From JAHBNG01 sp039028975 (GTDB lineage: Bacteria > Chloroflexota > Anaerolineae > Caldilineales > Caldilineaceae): a stretch of 64,000 nt of DNA. Where the stretch lies: contig JBCCHB010000003.1 of assembly GCA_039028975.1 (NCBI GenBank), forward strand, positions 62,001 through 126,000, written 5' to 3'. A program made the translations under genes and the position numbers. Below, in pieces: positions 22,801 to 30,800 of this stretch. Positions within the stretch are counted from its first letter, which is position 1. The number at the start of each line of letters is the position of its first letter. The notes under the pieces were generated by a model, which was not told the origin of the DNA, ran no database searches, and was given only the letters and a program-made list of their open reading frames with translations.

Positions 22801-24820
22801 CTGGGGGCTGGGTTGTACGGCTGTTGCCACTTGCCACTTGCTCACTTGCCACTTTTCCGCTTTTCCGCTCTGCAACCTTGTCAGGATAAAGAATCGAGAG
22901 AAGGGATTCCCCCAAGTGCTCTTGTAAGAGTTGGTCACACTGGTCCAAGGTGGCGCGGAAGGTGGGTTCGGTTTCGTAGAGTTCGCGACCCATCTCTATA
23001 TACTGAGCGCCTTGCCCGGTGAAGAGGAAGGCCACTTTGGGGGGCGTATGGCGGACGAGTACAACGCCATTACTGATGTTGGCTACATGGGCATCACTTG
23101 TACGTGCCATGAGCTGATTCTGTAGATCGGCTGTGGATTCCGCAGTAACGGTCAGGCGATGGGCGAAGTGGCTACGCCCTACATGGCTGGTATAGCAAAG
23201 ATTGCCTAGATCCACGTCAGGATGGTCGGTGAGAAACGCGATATACCGTTGGCTATAGGCATCGAGGGACTCGGCACTCTGGGCTGATAGGGTCAGAATG
23301 TGGGCGGCCCGTTCCACTTCTTCACGCTGTTCGTTTTGCTCAACCTTTGATTCAGCGACTCGGCGCGCCGGTGCTTCTGAAACCACAATATGGGCATTGG
23401 TGCCGCTGAAACCAAAGGAGCTGACCCCACCAATCCGCTCTGGGATTCCTTGGGGGCAACCCCACTCAGTGACGTTTGTTGTTACCTCGATGGGCGCAAA
23501 GTCCCAATCGATGTGGGGATTGGGCATCTTGAGGTTTAGGTGGGCTGGAATTTTCCCTTCTTGTAAGGAGAGGACCAACTTGGTCAATCCGGCTACGCCA
23601 GCGGCCATCTCCAAATGCCCGATATTGGTTTTGACCGAGCCGACATAGAGGGGATGGCTGCGCTCCTCAAAGACAGCTGATAAGGCACCGATCTCAATGG
23701 GATCCCCCAGAGGTGTGCCGGTACCGTGGGCTTCGATATAGGTAACTTGGTCGGGCGTGAGCTTGGCTTCGCTCAGTGCCCGCCGGATGACTCGCTCTTG
23801 TGATGGGCCATTGGGCACAGTTAGACCGCCGCTGGGGCCATCTTGGTTGACGGCCGTCCCGCGGATGACGGCCAGGATGGTGTCATTGGCCGCTCGGGCA
23901 TCGCTCAATCGCTTCAGAATCACAATGCCACAGCCTTCACCTCGTACATAGCCGTCGGCCGCGGCATCAAAGGTCTTGCAGGATGCCTCTTGGGATAACA
24001 TGTCCCCACTGGCAAAGAGAGCCGTGGAGGTAGGATCCGCTATGACGCTCACACCGCCCGCCACGGCCGTATGACATTCACCATTGCGCAAACTCTGGCA
24101 GGCTAGGTGAATGGCGGTGAGTGAAGAAGAACAGGCCGTATCAATGGCTACACAAGGGCCAGTAAGCCCCAACGTATAGGAGAGCCGACCAGCCGCTGTA
24201 CTCGATGTATTGCCCGTGGCCGCATAGAGCGTATCTTCTTGCGCCGCCAAAAATCTTGTATAGCCACTACCACCATGACCAACAAAGACACCGACTTCTG
24301 TGTTAAAAAGATCGGCCGGAATCATATTGGCGTGTTCAAAGGCGTGCCACGTCGTCTCTAGCAGGTGCCGATGGGTGGGATCCATGGCCAGAGCTTCACG
24401 CGGGGAGAGGCCAAAGAATGTTGGGTCAAAGTGATCGATATGCGCTAGGAAGCCACCGCGCAGTACATAGCTAAGGGCTGTAGGCTGAGCTGCATCTTGA
24501 TTTACTTTGCCATTCACTTTTCCATCTGGCGCGTCAGCCTCTGAACCCATCGCACCATCGTGGAGTCCGTACGCAGTTGCCTGCTTGCCAAACATATCTT
24601 CAGCTCGATGGGTTGGCAATTCGATAATGCCGTCAAATCCATCTAGCAGACTTTGCCAAAACTCTTCAGGTGAATCGACGTCACCTGGGTAGCGGCACCC
24701 CAATCCGACAATGGCAATGGGTTCGTGGTAAGCGGCTAAGGCACTCTTCTGTTTTTGAACCAACTCGGCAGCTTGCTGCAGAGCCGACAGTAGGTCCTTT
24801 TGTGTGGTTTGTTGTGACAT
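7892..24820 (-). CDS. Three-module type I PKS, 5642 aa (gene E)
   Basis: A cytoplasmic megasynthase carrying out three malonate extensions before handing the chain to the NRPS. Residues 1-33 form a helical N-terminal docking segment. Module 1 (about 34-1665): KS-AT-KR-ACP. Module 2 (about 1688-3320): KS-AT-KR-ACP. Module 3 (about 3335-5590): KS-AT-DH-ER-KR-ACP. All KS have Cys (DTACSSS) and both His. All three AT have GHSVG and HAFHSP, so malonyl-CoA is expected. The KRs carry TGGLGALG or TGGLGDLG, the catalytic Tyr, and LDD, the B-type (D-hydroxyl) mark. The DH keeps His in DHRVYEMVVSP and Asp in LLDACFQ; the ER keeps HAASGGVGQAA. The acidic tail ends in EDTTIEEFVI, a plausible ligand for the TubC domain of gene F. 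The start overlaps the previous stop as TAATG; the end overlaps gene F by four bases. Confidence 0.97.
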   Translation of the reverse strand: MSQQTTQKDLLSALQQAAELVQKQKSALAAYHEPIAIVGLGCRYPGDVDSPEEFWQSLLDGFDGIIELPTHRAEDMFGKQATAYGLHDGAMGSEADAPDGKVNGKVNQDAAQPTALSYVLRGGFLAHIDHFDPTFFGLSPREALAMDPTHRHLLETTWHAFEHANMIPADLFNTEVGVFVGHGGSGYTRFLAAQEDTLYAATGNTSSTAAGRLSYTLGLTGPCVAIDTACSSSLTAIHLACQSLRNGECHTAVAGGVSVIADPTSTALFASGDMLSQEASCKTFDAAADGYVRGEGCGIVILKRLSDARAANDTILAVIRGTAVNQDGPSGGLTVPNGPSQERVIRRALSEAKLTPDQVTYIEAHGTGTPLGDPIEIGALSAVFEERSHPLYVGSVKTNIGHLEMAAGVAGLTKLVLSLQEGKIPAHLNLKMPNPHIDWDFAPIEVTTNVTEWGCPQGIPERIGGVSSFGFSGTNAHIVVSEAPARRVAESKVEQNEQREEVERAAHILTLSAQSAESLDAYSQRYIAFLTDHPDVDLGNLCYTSHVGRSHFAHRLTVTAESTADLQNQLMARTSDAHVANISNGVVLVRHTPPKVAFLFTGQGAQYIEMGRELYETEPTFRATLDQCDQLLQEHLGESLLSILYPDKVAERKSGKVASEQVASGNSRTTQPPAPSPRSPLPDPLSQTQYTQPALFVLEVALAKLWQSWGIQPNMLMGHSVGEIAAACVAGVFSLEDGLKLIAARGRLMGTLPQDGTMVSLKLEEATVQELIAPYKNELSIAAVNGPQSVVLSGSTSAIEKVVAQIRDNDAVENRQTKITHLAVSHAFHSPLMEPMLDDFRQVANSITYHAPKRSLISNVTGKVAGSEIATSAYWVRHVREAVRFADGVAQLHEEGIGVFLEIGPKPVLLGMVGNNETEKKDNAVSPSPLHPLTLPSLREEQSDGQQMLKSLGALYTHGLEIDWKRLDQPYQRAKIDLPLYPFQRQRYWIEPTDGLPDDSNADHGFIQWLAANDIEELTDFISDRGGFESSERATVTKVLTTLDAESRTQQLTAQVESMLYEIGWEQQQTPMAPLPPTTPGRWFILSDAGEISRALVSQLIEMGEEAELIRAEDGLDPLIECLLADEENDRPLRGIVHLWSIQPEDRDAESTDASSQDTIRDEVAKRMQRQEENLGSVLHIMQALSKRGASQGIPAGQEPPRLWLVTEGSQQVTGNEDVAIDQTPLWGLGRVIALEHAELWGGLIDLEAALNPGAAEASTDPVDNATAILAEVLQPKPDGETQVAYRQGKRSVARLVRSQPSPFGQTAHAIQADALYLVTGGLGALGLLVADWLAEQGATHLVLTGRRGITNEAQQEAVSRLEASGVAVQVAQVDVADPAAMTELFEQIAAQARPLKGIFHTAGVLDDSILLNQSWERFAPVLAAKVTGSWLLHQLTRQTDLDLMIFFSSSTSLMGNMGQGNYAAANAFMDGLARRRQHQGLPGLSINWGAWASYKGMAGMAARTVALDESHLITPEIGMAIMTKALNPRFASRGQVGVIPLDWAQIEAAGSTMGGFSQPFLANFVTSQKPAVSQVSLVQELEALPVNRRLAYLSDTLQQVVGTILGMSEALPDRSSGFADLGMDSLMALELLRYLEQRLDCTLPTTIAFEYPTVDELATYLLNDVLALDIPGDPKHGPEKTVHRVIGLDEPIAVISMACRFPGADTPEAFWQLLQNGMDMMQEVPLSRWDVDDFYDPERPASGKMYTRNAAFIDDVDQFDPFFFGIAPREAVGIDPQQRLLLEMSWEALERAGLAQSTLVDSQTGVFVGIAEGEYGVIGGLADMASLDTHAVTNGGNSVAAGRLSYTLGLQGPTIAVDTACSSSLVSLHLACQSLRSGECNLALAGGINLILSPFLHIALSQIQALSPDGRCKTFDASADGYGRGEGGGMVLLKRLSDAEEDGDTILAVIKGSAVNHDGPSSGLTVPNKRAQEKLLHQALSTAQISPNEVSYIEAHGTGTPLGDPIEIRALGAVFGDEREEPLMIGSVKTNVGHLEAAAGIAGFIKTVLALHHGQVPPHLHFNTPNPLIEWDDFALDIPTELRSWPTEKRVAGISSFGISGTNAHMVVTSWQNGEEPRSEGQEEGGSEWPEAREIKRGLHLLPLSAKSVEALPDLAGRYLHYLQTHPTACLDDLCYTAAVGRNQFNHRLAIVATDQDDLQSQLASIRSGTEKKDILRGIVAPNPPQIAFLFTGQGSQYVNMGRELYETEPIFRATLHQCDQILQEHLGESLLDILYREQVASGQVGRWASDEAKPANLPPANLPPANLLDQTQYTQPALFALEVALAQLWQSWGIEPSILIGHSVGEIAAACVAGLFSLEDGLKLIAARGQLMGALPQEGAMISLMADEARVEKAIASHMGDISIAAVNGPTSVVISGRREIVLKVAEELANEGVKTRRLTVSHAFHSPLMDPMLDQFRQVAESITYHQPKLSLVSNVTGKLATDEIMTADYWVRHVREAVRFADGVATLHEQEIDILIEIGPKPVLLGMVEDKVTDRRSDKVTGTEESPPHPTTPSSPHPVTLPSLRENQSDGHQMLTSLGQLFVRGVSIDWDGFEQNEQRHRILLPTYPFQKQRYWIEPVTPPLNGAEAPSGFAHWLSTTSLEQLTDLIATRGAFASEDREIVARVLMALDAEGREQEATAQVESMLYRVDWERQNHSQGHATAAAPLVAGRWLILCDGSGIGEEVATQLRALGERVDTVTAEIGMADLRSRLLSQSTEDPPLRGVLHLWGLNPPIGHSADELMQRQEKNLDSVLQLIQTLAGASDGNSSGTSLNGESSSHAPALSESPRLWVITQNAQQLWSTYSDERDSNLVDAIRFDQTPLWGLGRVVVLEHDEIWGGLIDIDKQEDVAKIAEPLLAEVLQPQTDRQKPAEKQVAFRNGIRYVARLARGKVHPADSETLICPNAAYLITGGLGALGLLVAEWLAEQGASHLILTGRNGITRESQQKAITQLEANGVTVQVAQVDVADEAAMRDLFAQFEKKATENGAERREENQIQLKGVFHTAGVLDDSILLNQSWERFATVLEAKVKGSWMLHQLTQELDLETMVFFSSAASLLGNMGQGNYAAANGFMDGLAHYRQQQGLPGMSINWGAWADVGMAARTTQATLDDTYLIRPDVGLAALTHLLSQGEVKPSQIGVMAVDWHQIGAVGAAIPPFLTNFVTQKSQAHDAVEEQASLIKELEALPVARRLEHMKNHLQEVVGFVLGMSGESGTLPDRTTGFADLGMDSLMALELRRALEFGLNRTLPTTIAFEFPTVDALATYLLDDLLQLTDPQAIETVKTEYRTIGMDEPIAIISMACRFPGADTPEAFWQLLQDGVDMVQEIPESRWPIDEFYDPHQPMPGKMYMREAAFVDGVEDFDALFFGISPREVVSMDPQHRLLLEVSWEVLERAGLAQSSLVDSQTGVFVGIGSSDYETINTLQSFSHMDASLASDAGTYGATSSGHSVAAGRLAYALGLQGPTIAVDTACSSSLVSLHLACQSLRAGECALAIAGGVNLMLSPFPHIALSQMQALSPDGRCKTFDAAADGYGRGEGGGMVLLKRLSDAERDGDTILATIKGSAVNHDGPSSGLTVPNKRAQEKLLRQALAAAKVTPDEVDYIEAHGTGTSLGDPIEIRALGSIFGTERESPLLVGSVKTNVGHLEAGAGIVGFIKTVLALHHGALPPHLHFTEPNPYIEWDEVAIEIPTELRSWPQREEGNPHVAGISSFGISGTNAHIVVVASGQVASGQEEGKERTLHLLPLSVKGGAALPDLAGRYSDHLQTYPEIELGDLCYTAALGRNHFSHRLAIIASDLSDLQAKLAEVAQSVDSADILHGTAFQSPAPIAFLFTGQGSQYVNMGRQLYETEPTFRATLDQCDEMLGEYLGESLLELLYPATSYQPPASGHPLNQTQYTQPALFALEVALAQLWQSWGIQPDILIGHSVGEIAAACVAGVFTLEDGLKLIAARGRLMGALPEEGKMVSIRIDAITAQQAIGPYQSEASIAAINGPESVVISGSNNAIDDIIAQLQSQGHIKNTEDPTIVNPKSSIVNLKVSHAFHSPLMEPMLAEFRQSAESISYQRPKLSLVSNVTGKLATDEIMTADYWVRHVRDAVRFADGIHTVQEQGIGILLEIGPKPTLLGMARAIDDYGSNEMDRVDGNVHTESPTDGEIENHQSKIVNPISLPSLRENQDEWQQMLTSLGTLYTQGVEINWAAIYNQPGQQKVQLPTYPFQRQRHWIDAPKGKPRLDALRPLIDKMIESPAIRETLFETAMSVDALPFLSDHRVYEMVVSPGACHLAMVLSAAEVSSQEHVNYQPVYQLKDVVFPQPLAMADDETRTAQVIFTPLGANGVSGNGPQATFQLISFDKSVVDVDFQQFTHATGAVSVDSRVNSKTNGNVTGSVTGSVTGSVERKSNGQFVQLSNESALSNLQERCTVLIPAGNSDSEQDDEAPIIFGPTFRWIDEVCHAPFEQEDESNPSVELLAKFGRPDVIPTLAGYLMHPGLLDACFQVVGWGHQISTQSTDLHLPFAMDTLQLYPSASQDSATGWWCHVRQSSETKWDITLYTESGQTLAEISGYEVRAVPQSAIQASSVRLDWLYMLDWEAMPLPEESPTEGAVDTVDSIQSPACWLLWGDANGLSEQIAQRIQEEGIPIYLATDSHNGSPSSELASLQPVIIDPSDAAAVIQVVHEIASRHESMGVIYLGTLDDASEEETMPAQTLTLSSGLLHLTQALSELTISIHLWVVTQGCQIRNEVTPSSSFAQATASALWGLGRTISQEQPQLRCICVDLDVHLDQEGQAARLSEELYVGLALGPMENQVVYQNGTRYVARLDHWQGIAEAQSILEERQPVRLQLSEYGSIENLSFVPMTRQTPGPGEIEIQVKAVGLNFRDVLNALGMLQEYYATVLGIHRARDVGLGLECTGVVVAAGEGVTQWVTGDRVMGLVIGGFASYITVTADSVARVPDDLTFEEAATVPLTFLTAWYGLKELADLQADEKILIHAASGGVGQAAVQIAQATGAEIWGTASTGKWDFLRSQNVDHLLNSRTLDFAGEIDQETDGAGVDVVLNSLSGDFIQPTFDALAQDGRFIEIGKLGIWTPEEAAQRRPDVAYHPFDLGETLAQDSTLYPKLWDALTAQFESQTLQPLPHQVFPAEQIVDAFRFMQQAKHIGKVVISFEEPALTELHSDASYLITGGLGDLGLQVAQQLAIGGAKHLVLTGRRGIPNEEAKEAIEQLEAEGIAIHVVKADIAEKEHVQRLLATCDEIGPLRGIVHAAGLLDDGILAQQSTERFERVMRPKVNGTWHLHTLTQALELDFFICYSSATSMLGAAGQSNYASANAFMDGLMQQRVAAGLPGLSISWGAWSEVGMAARLDPDQQKRMAGSGMGTIGPEQGAEIFGTLLALSNRPHQGQVGVLPIRWERFLRQVPGQPENGSQDVGLLARFSRLARASSQPNDQPDSEDHSQLLAQLQSASAKECQEQLTVYLQEVVTRILRLPEWPAPQQGLVDIGMDSLMAVELRSRVASTLHTQLSMTAFIDSSIEQLAVMLAEQIVLARMKQTPGGSPENQPEQASAEHGIDETSAEPGVGEASSNDGANANAEDTTIEEFVI
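7905..7909 (-). promoter_or_regulatory. Ribosome binding site of gene F
   Basis: GAGGA nine bases before the ATG at 7895-7893, within the last codons of gene E; together with the ATGA overlap this indicates translational coupling. Confidence 0.7.
11502..11537 (-). repeat. 12-base tandem repeat encoding GSVT in the DH of module E3
   Basis: Three perfect copies of ACGCTACCAGTC (plus strand) giving VTGSVTGSVTGSVE between the two DH catalytic motifs. Confidence 0.9.
12580..12614 (-). repeat. GATTGAC heptamer cluster before HAFHSP of AT E3
   Basis: GATTGAC units at 12580, 12587 and 12601 with diverged units between and after; they encode PTIVNPKSSIVNLK just before VSHAFHSP. Confidence 0.8.
13031..13058 (-). 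repeat. TGGTRGC heptamers in the AT hinge of module E3
   Basis: Four units (TGGTGGC, TGGTAGC twice, TGGGTAG) encoding PATSYQPPAS before LNQTQYTQPAL. Confidence 0.85.
17131..17220 (-). repeat. GATGAGGGG / TGTCACCT low-complexity insert after AT E2
   Basis: Irregular GATGAGGGGGTG units followed by GTCACCTTGTCAC units; encodes the stretch between LLGMVEDK and LPSLREN (SPPHPTTPSSPHP). Similar sequence occurs at 40055-40145 and 53240-53290 at the same protein position. Confidence 0.75.
17893..17983 (-). repeat. 15-base repeat (PANLP) and CCACCTGC units in the AT hinge of module E2
   Basis: Three near-perfect copies of GCAGGTTTGCAGGTG at 17893, 17908 and 17923, then 7/8-base CCACCTGC-like units to 17983. 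Confidence 0.88.
19815..24727 (-). other. Module E1: KS-AT-KR-ACP
   Basis: Malonyl AT and B-type KR (VLDDSILLNQSWERFA; GQGNYAAAN). Predicted D-beta-hydroxyl. The AT hinge holds a low-complexity insert rich in Ser, Pro and Arg (DNA about 22764-22870). Confidence 0.9.
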
Positions 24821-27800
24821 TAAATGAAGCTCTGATTTTCTTTGGTAATAAAATCGATTAACTCTTCGCTGGACAACTGGTCAATCGCTACCTCACCCTC
24901 TAACCCATTGTCTAGACCGCTATCTGGCTCTTGGTCTACTCTCGAGCCTGAGTCGGCAGTCTCCACCTCTGAAGCCAACCTCTTTTCGGGATCCTGCAAG
25001 CTACCTTCCTCCAACGGCTCTTCTCTCCCATCTACGTCTTCGCTCGATGCCACAATCTTTAGGACATCGAAAAGCAGATAGGGCGTCAAGACCTCCAGCG
25101 TTGGGTAGTCAAAGAGGAGCGTAGAGCGCAATTTGCAAGCTAGGCCCGCCTCTAATCTATTCTTTAACTCAACCGCCATGAGTGAATCCAGCCCAAAGTC
25201 GAAGAGGCGAGTCCGGACATCGATGGGTGTGCTGTCGCTCATCCCCAAAACGGTTGCAATTTCAGCTTGCAGATAGGCGTCCAGCCGCGGAAGCCGTTCC
25301 TCTTGGGGCAGGTCAGCCAGCACCTTACTCATGTCGATCTGCTGCCGTTGCTCTTCCCTGGTGGATGAAGATTGCTGCGTCTGTCGTTTGAGTGGGATGA
25401 CACCGATCTGTCCCAATGCCCGATTCTGAAAAGCCGGATCCTGTAAAGCAGACTGAGGCAGTAACGCAGATTGGTTGAGCAGATACTGAAAGAGGAGGCG
25501 ACCATGATGGGGCGAAATCATGGTCAATCCCTGCGCGTCTATGCGTTCTTGCAGCTCTGCGGCCATGCCTCCAAGCCCATCCGAGCCCGCCCATGGACCC
25601 CAGTTGATGCTCAACCCAGCCAAGCCCGCTTGCTGCCGCTGTTGCATAAGGGTATCCATAAAGGCATTGGCCGCGGCGTAGTTACTCTGCCCTGCTGAAC
25701 CCATCAAGGAAGAAATGGAGGAGAAGCAGACAAAGAAGTCCAGATCCATGGATTGAGTCAATGTGTGGAGATTCCATGTGCCATTGACTTTGGGCCGCAT
25801 CACCTGCTCAAAGCGTTCCGTCGTTTGAGCAGTAAGCACACCATCATCCAGAATCCCTGCCGTGTGGACAATACCTCGCAGCATTCCCAATTTAGCACAT
25901 TGTGCGATGAGTTTTTGCGCATCCTCTAGCTCTGCAATATCGGCTTGGACCACTGTAATCTTGGCGCCAGCTTCGTCAAGATTATCGAGCACGGCCTGCT
26001 GCTCTTGGCTCGTCACGCCCTGCCGTCCTGTTAAGACGAGATGACGGGCACCCTCTGCCACCAACTGTTGGGCCATGTGTAGACCCAACGCACCCAATCC
26101 ACCGGTAACGAGATAGACGGCATGACTCTCTATCTGCAGCACATTTGAGCCTTCAAAAGAGAGGACAATTTTACCAATCTGTTTGGCCTGCTGCATGTAT
26201 CGGAACGCTGCAACTGCCTCTTGAGCAGGGTATGTCGTCTGGGCAAGGGGCTGAAGCGCACCCGAAAGGAAGTGAGTCGTAATGGCTTCCCACAGACGGG
26301 TTTGTAACGTCGGATCTTTGGCCATCTCTTCCCCAAGGTCAAAGGGATGGTAGGCAGCGCGGGGGCTGTAAGCAGCCACTTGCTCATGACTCCAAATCCC
26401 AATCTTGCCGATTTCCACAAAGCGACCCTGAGGAGAGAGTACGTCAAAGCTGCGGTCGATAAATTCGCCGTTCAGGCTGTTGAGAATGACGTCGACGCCC
26501 TGGCCATCTGTAAGCTGCATGATCTCATCCGCAAAGTCCAGGGTGCGAGAATTCATGATGTGGCTAAGCCCCTGTTGGCGCAAGGTCTCCCATTTCCCTG
26601 GGCTGGCTGTGCCAATGACTTCTGCACCAATCGCCTGGGCAATTTGGATGGCGGCCTGGCCAACACCGCCGGACGCGGCATGGATCAATACCCGTTCGCC
26701 TGGCTGGAGGTTGGCCCTTTCCACAAGTCCATACCAAGCCGTTAAAAAGGCCATGGGAACGGTTGCGGCATCTGCGTAACTGAGCCGTTCAGGAATCAGC
26801 GTCATCTGGCTAGCCGATACGGTCAGATAGCTGGCAAAGCTTCCTTCAACTGGCCCCAAACCCATGACTCGGTCGCCCACCGCCACTTCTGTCACATCAT
26901 TACCCACAGCAGTGACCACACCGGCACATTCAAAGCCTAGCCCCACATCCTTGGCATCGGTCACGCCCAGCACGTCAGCATAGTACTCTTTTAACATTCC
27001 CAGCGCATTCAGCACGTCCCGGAAGTTTAGCCCTACGGCTTTGACTTCAATTTCAATTTCACCGGATTGGGGGCTGCGTCGCGTAAGGGGGACAAAATCC
27101 AAATGGTCAAGTGAGCCGTAGTCAGTCAGCTGAAGACGCACAGGCTCTGTTTCATCCATGACTGCCGGGGCCTGCCACGGATTGAGCTGGGCCACATAAC
27201 GGATACCCTCGCGGTAAGCAACTTGGCTGTCGGAAGACTCGTTCTCCAAATTTGCCACAAACTCTTCAGATAGGGTTGCCGCCAATGCCAAATGGCTCAA
27301 ATCCCCATCGGCGTTATCTACAACATCATCCAAATCTATAGTCACACAGTGCAATTGGGGTTGTTCCTGGGCAATGGTACGCCCCATGCCCCAAAGTGGA
27401 CCCGCCGCTGTAGAGATAGGATGCTGCTCAGCGGTAAGCGTCTGACATCCTTGGGTAACAATCCAGAGATGAGCAACCAAATCTGATTCAACCAGCGCTT
27501 GGGTTAGATGTAATAGTTCTCCACTTAATTGGGCTGCTTTTTCAGGGACGGCCGCGGGACCTATCTCTTGTGCGGAACCACCGAGGTAGACAACACCCAC
27601 GCTACGATACTGGGCAGAGAGCTCCTGCACTGACTTGGGGCCATTCATCGACGCAATGGCAGGTATCTGCTCGGTTTGCAGCGTGTCAGTCAGTACCTGG
27701 CTCAATCCATTCAGTTCACCAACAACCAACCAGCAGTCTGGTCTCTGCCCTTGATTTGTCGCCTCCTCTGCCGTCTCAATCTCAGTTGATGCGTCTGAGT

Positions 27801-30800
27801 TGGCAGCGAGCGGCATCTCTTCCCAATCCAGGGTGTAGAGCCACTCTGTAGGAACTTTTTGCGCTTGGATGGCGGATTGTGGTGCCACACGCAATTCAAA
27901 TTCATGGATTTGGGTGATGAGCTGACCGGACCCATCAAATAAGTGAATATTCCATTTGGTCTCTTCCACTTGGGCCACATGACACCACCAAACATCGCTG
28001 GGATCGCTGGGACTGGTATCACTGGAGCTGACATCATTGGGATGAATCACATCATAGTGAACGAAAGATTCAAGGGCAAAGGGAAGATGCAGGTCGCCGC
28101 TTGGTTGCGCGATCTGCTGGGCCAGACCCACAGTTTGGAAGCAGGCATCCAGCAGCCCTGGATGCAGCACATACCCCCCAAGGTCGTTCACCACATCTGG
28201 ACGATGAAGCTTGGAGAGAATTTGAACAGATTCTTTCGGCTCGGTTTCTGATTGGTGAGGCGGCTGCCAAAGCTCATCAATCCAGCGGAACGTTGGGCCA
28301 AAGAAGATCGGTAATTCATTCAGCTGCTCATCCCTGTTCTCCTGTTCCTCTTCCTCCGCAATCGCTTCGGAACAGAGTTCCTTCAGTGTACTCAGGTCTG
28401 CCCCCTCGCCTGCCCCACGGTGTACCATGTCCAAAGTGCCAACCGCGTGAACGCTAGCCGCCGCTTCCTCCGCCGAAACATACGCCTCGACAGAGTCAGC
28501 GTTCATGGTGACAAGTCGAAACTCTGTCTGTAAGCCCATGCTATCGGAATGGATACTGGTTGCATGGGGACTGCTTGAATGTGAACCGTTGCTCGGCAGA
28601 TTGCTTAACGCATTGCTTAGCTCGTCGTTCAATGGTTCAAAGATAATTTGTGCTATCCGGTTCTCATCTTCCTGAATGGCCAGGGCCTGGGGGAAGATGA
28701 CATCGCGAAGTTGGTAAAGTGACTCTCCAGTCCCATTTTGTCTGAGTGCTTGTTCTTTGAGGGACAGGGCGGCTGCACTCAAAACCATGGCCAGATGGCA
28801 GGCACCGGGCGCAACAATGGTATCGTAGACAATATGATCGGTTAGAAATGGCAACGTGTCGCCACTCATCAGAGTCTCAAAGAGAGTCTCTTTGACAAAA
28901 GGAGACTTGCTCATCCTATCAATCAGTGGTGTTAGTGCTTCCGCAGGACGCTGAGCCTTGGGTACATCGATCCAATATCGCTGCCGTTGAAATGGATACG
29001 TTGGCAACACAATCTTATTGTGGTGGACCCCGTTGTCAAACTTCTGCCAGTCAATCTCGACGCCTTGTACATACAATTCGCCAAGGCTTGTGAGAATCTG
29101 TTGCCAGTCGCTGCGATTTTCTCGTAAGGAAGGTAGATTGCAGATTGCAGATTGCAAGGTTGCAGCCTCAACTTGATCATCTGCAGTGCTAGCCGTTTGC
29201 CCACTTTCCGCTTGACCGAGCATCCCCAATAGTGTTGGCTTGGGGCCAATTTCGAGGAGGATGTCGATACCCTCTGCTTGGAGTGTGGCCGCACCATCGG
29301 CAAAGCGAACGGCTTCGCGTACGTGGCGGACCCAGTACTCTGGCGTTGTTACCTCTTCTCCTGCCCGTTTGCCCGTTACATTTGAGATAAGTGGCAGCGT
29401 AGGTTCGCTGTATGTGATGCTCGCTGCCACTTGGTGAAATGCTTCCAGCATGGGATCCATGAGTGGTGAATGGAAAGCGTGGGAGACAACCAATCGACGA
29501 GTCTTGATGCCTTCCGCAGCAAGTTGATCGACAATCTTAAGAACAACCTCTCGTCTACCAGAAATCACTACACTTTCGGGACCGTTTACAGCTGCAATGG
29601 AGACTTCAACAGGTTCACTGGCTTCGTAGTAGGCATCAATGGCCTCTTGCACTCTTTCCTCATGAGCCATCAACGACACCATCTCACCATCCTGTGGCAA
29701 GTTACTCATCAAACGGCCCCGTGCAGCAATCAGCTTCAGACCATCTTCCAAGCTAAAGATCCCCGCTACACAGGCAGCCACTATTTCACCCACGCTATGC
29801 CCGATTAGTATGCTGGGCTGAATGCCCCAAGCTTGCCAGAGCTTGGCCAACGCATACTCCAAAGCGAAGAGGGCGGGCTGGGTATACTGGGTTTGGTCAA
29901 GTTGGTTGCTGGTTGCTGGTTGCTGGTTGCTGGTTGCTGGTTGCTGGTTGCTGGTTGCTGAGTAGAGTAGTCCAAGGAGCGATTGCCCTAGGTGCTCTTG
30001 CAAAAGTTCGTCACATTGGTCAATTGTGGCGCGGAAGGTTGGCTCCGTTTCGTATAGTTCCTGCCCCATACCCACATACTGGGAACCTTGACCCGTAAAG
30101 AGGAACGCAATTCTCTGTCTACTCTGGGAGGCTGTGCCAGTTAGAGCAAGAGGTGAGGCCTCATTGTTTTGAACGAGAGCGAGTTTATCCTGTAAATCGG
30201 CTGGGTCTGTTGCTAGAATGGCGAGTCGATGTGTAAAGTGATCTCGCCCAAGGGCTGCTGTATGGCAGAGGGCACTCAGGTCCATGTTGGGATGAGCCTG
30301 CAAATGCTCACGATAACGGAGGGCTAGCTCTGATAACGCTGAAGGATTTTTCGCCGACAGTGGCAACAGATACATTGACTGCGTAGCCATTTTACTCTCA
30401 TTCCCATTGTCATTGCCTTCCTCAGATCGATTTAGCTCAGGCGCCTGTTCTCTGGTTTCGTCCTGTTGTGGCGCAGAAGCCACAACCACATGAGCATTGG
30501 TCCCACTGATACCAAAGGAGCTAACACCTGCTATACAAGGTTGAACCTCATCATGGCTTCCTGAACCGTGGTGTGGCCAAGGCTGCAACTGGGTTGGTAC
30601 GTCAATGCTAAATTCATCCCACTCGATATAGGGATTAGGTGTATGAAAGTGAAGATGGGGTGGCAGCGTTTGATGATGCAGTGCTAAGACGGTTTTCATA
30701 AACCCAACAATCCCCGCTGCTTCCTCCAAATGCCCCACATTCGTCTTGACAGAACCAACGATTAGCGGGGTCTCTCGCTCTGCACCAAAGACGGCACTCA

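Noticed and set aside
29904..29959. Coiled coil or functional heptad repeat encoded by the GGTTGCT tract
   Set aside because: The seven-residue period (ATSNQQP) follows from a 7-base unit read in triplets; Pro-rich sequence without a hydrophobic a/d pattern does not form a coiled coil.
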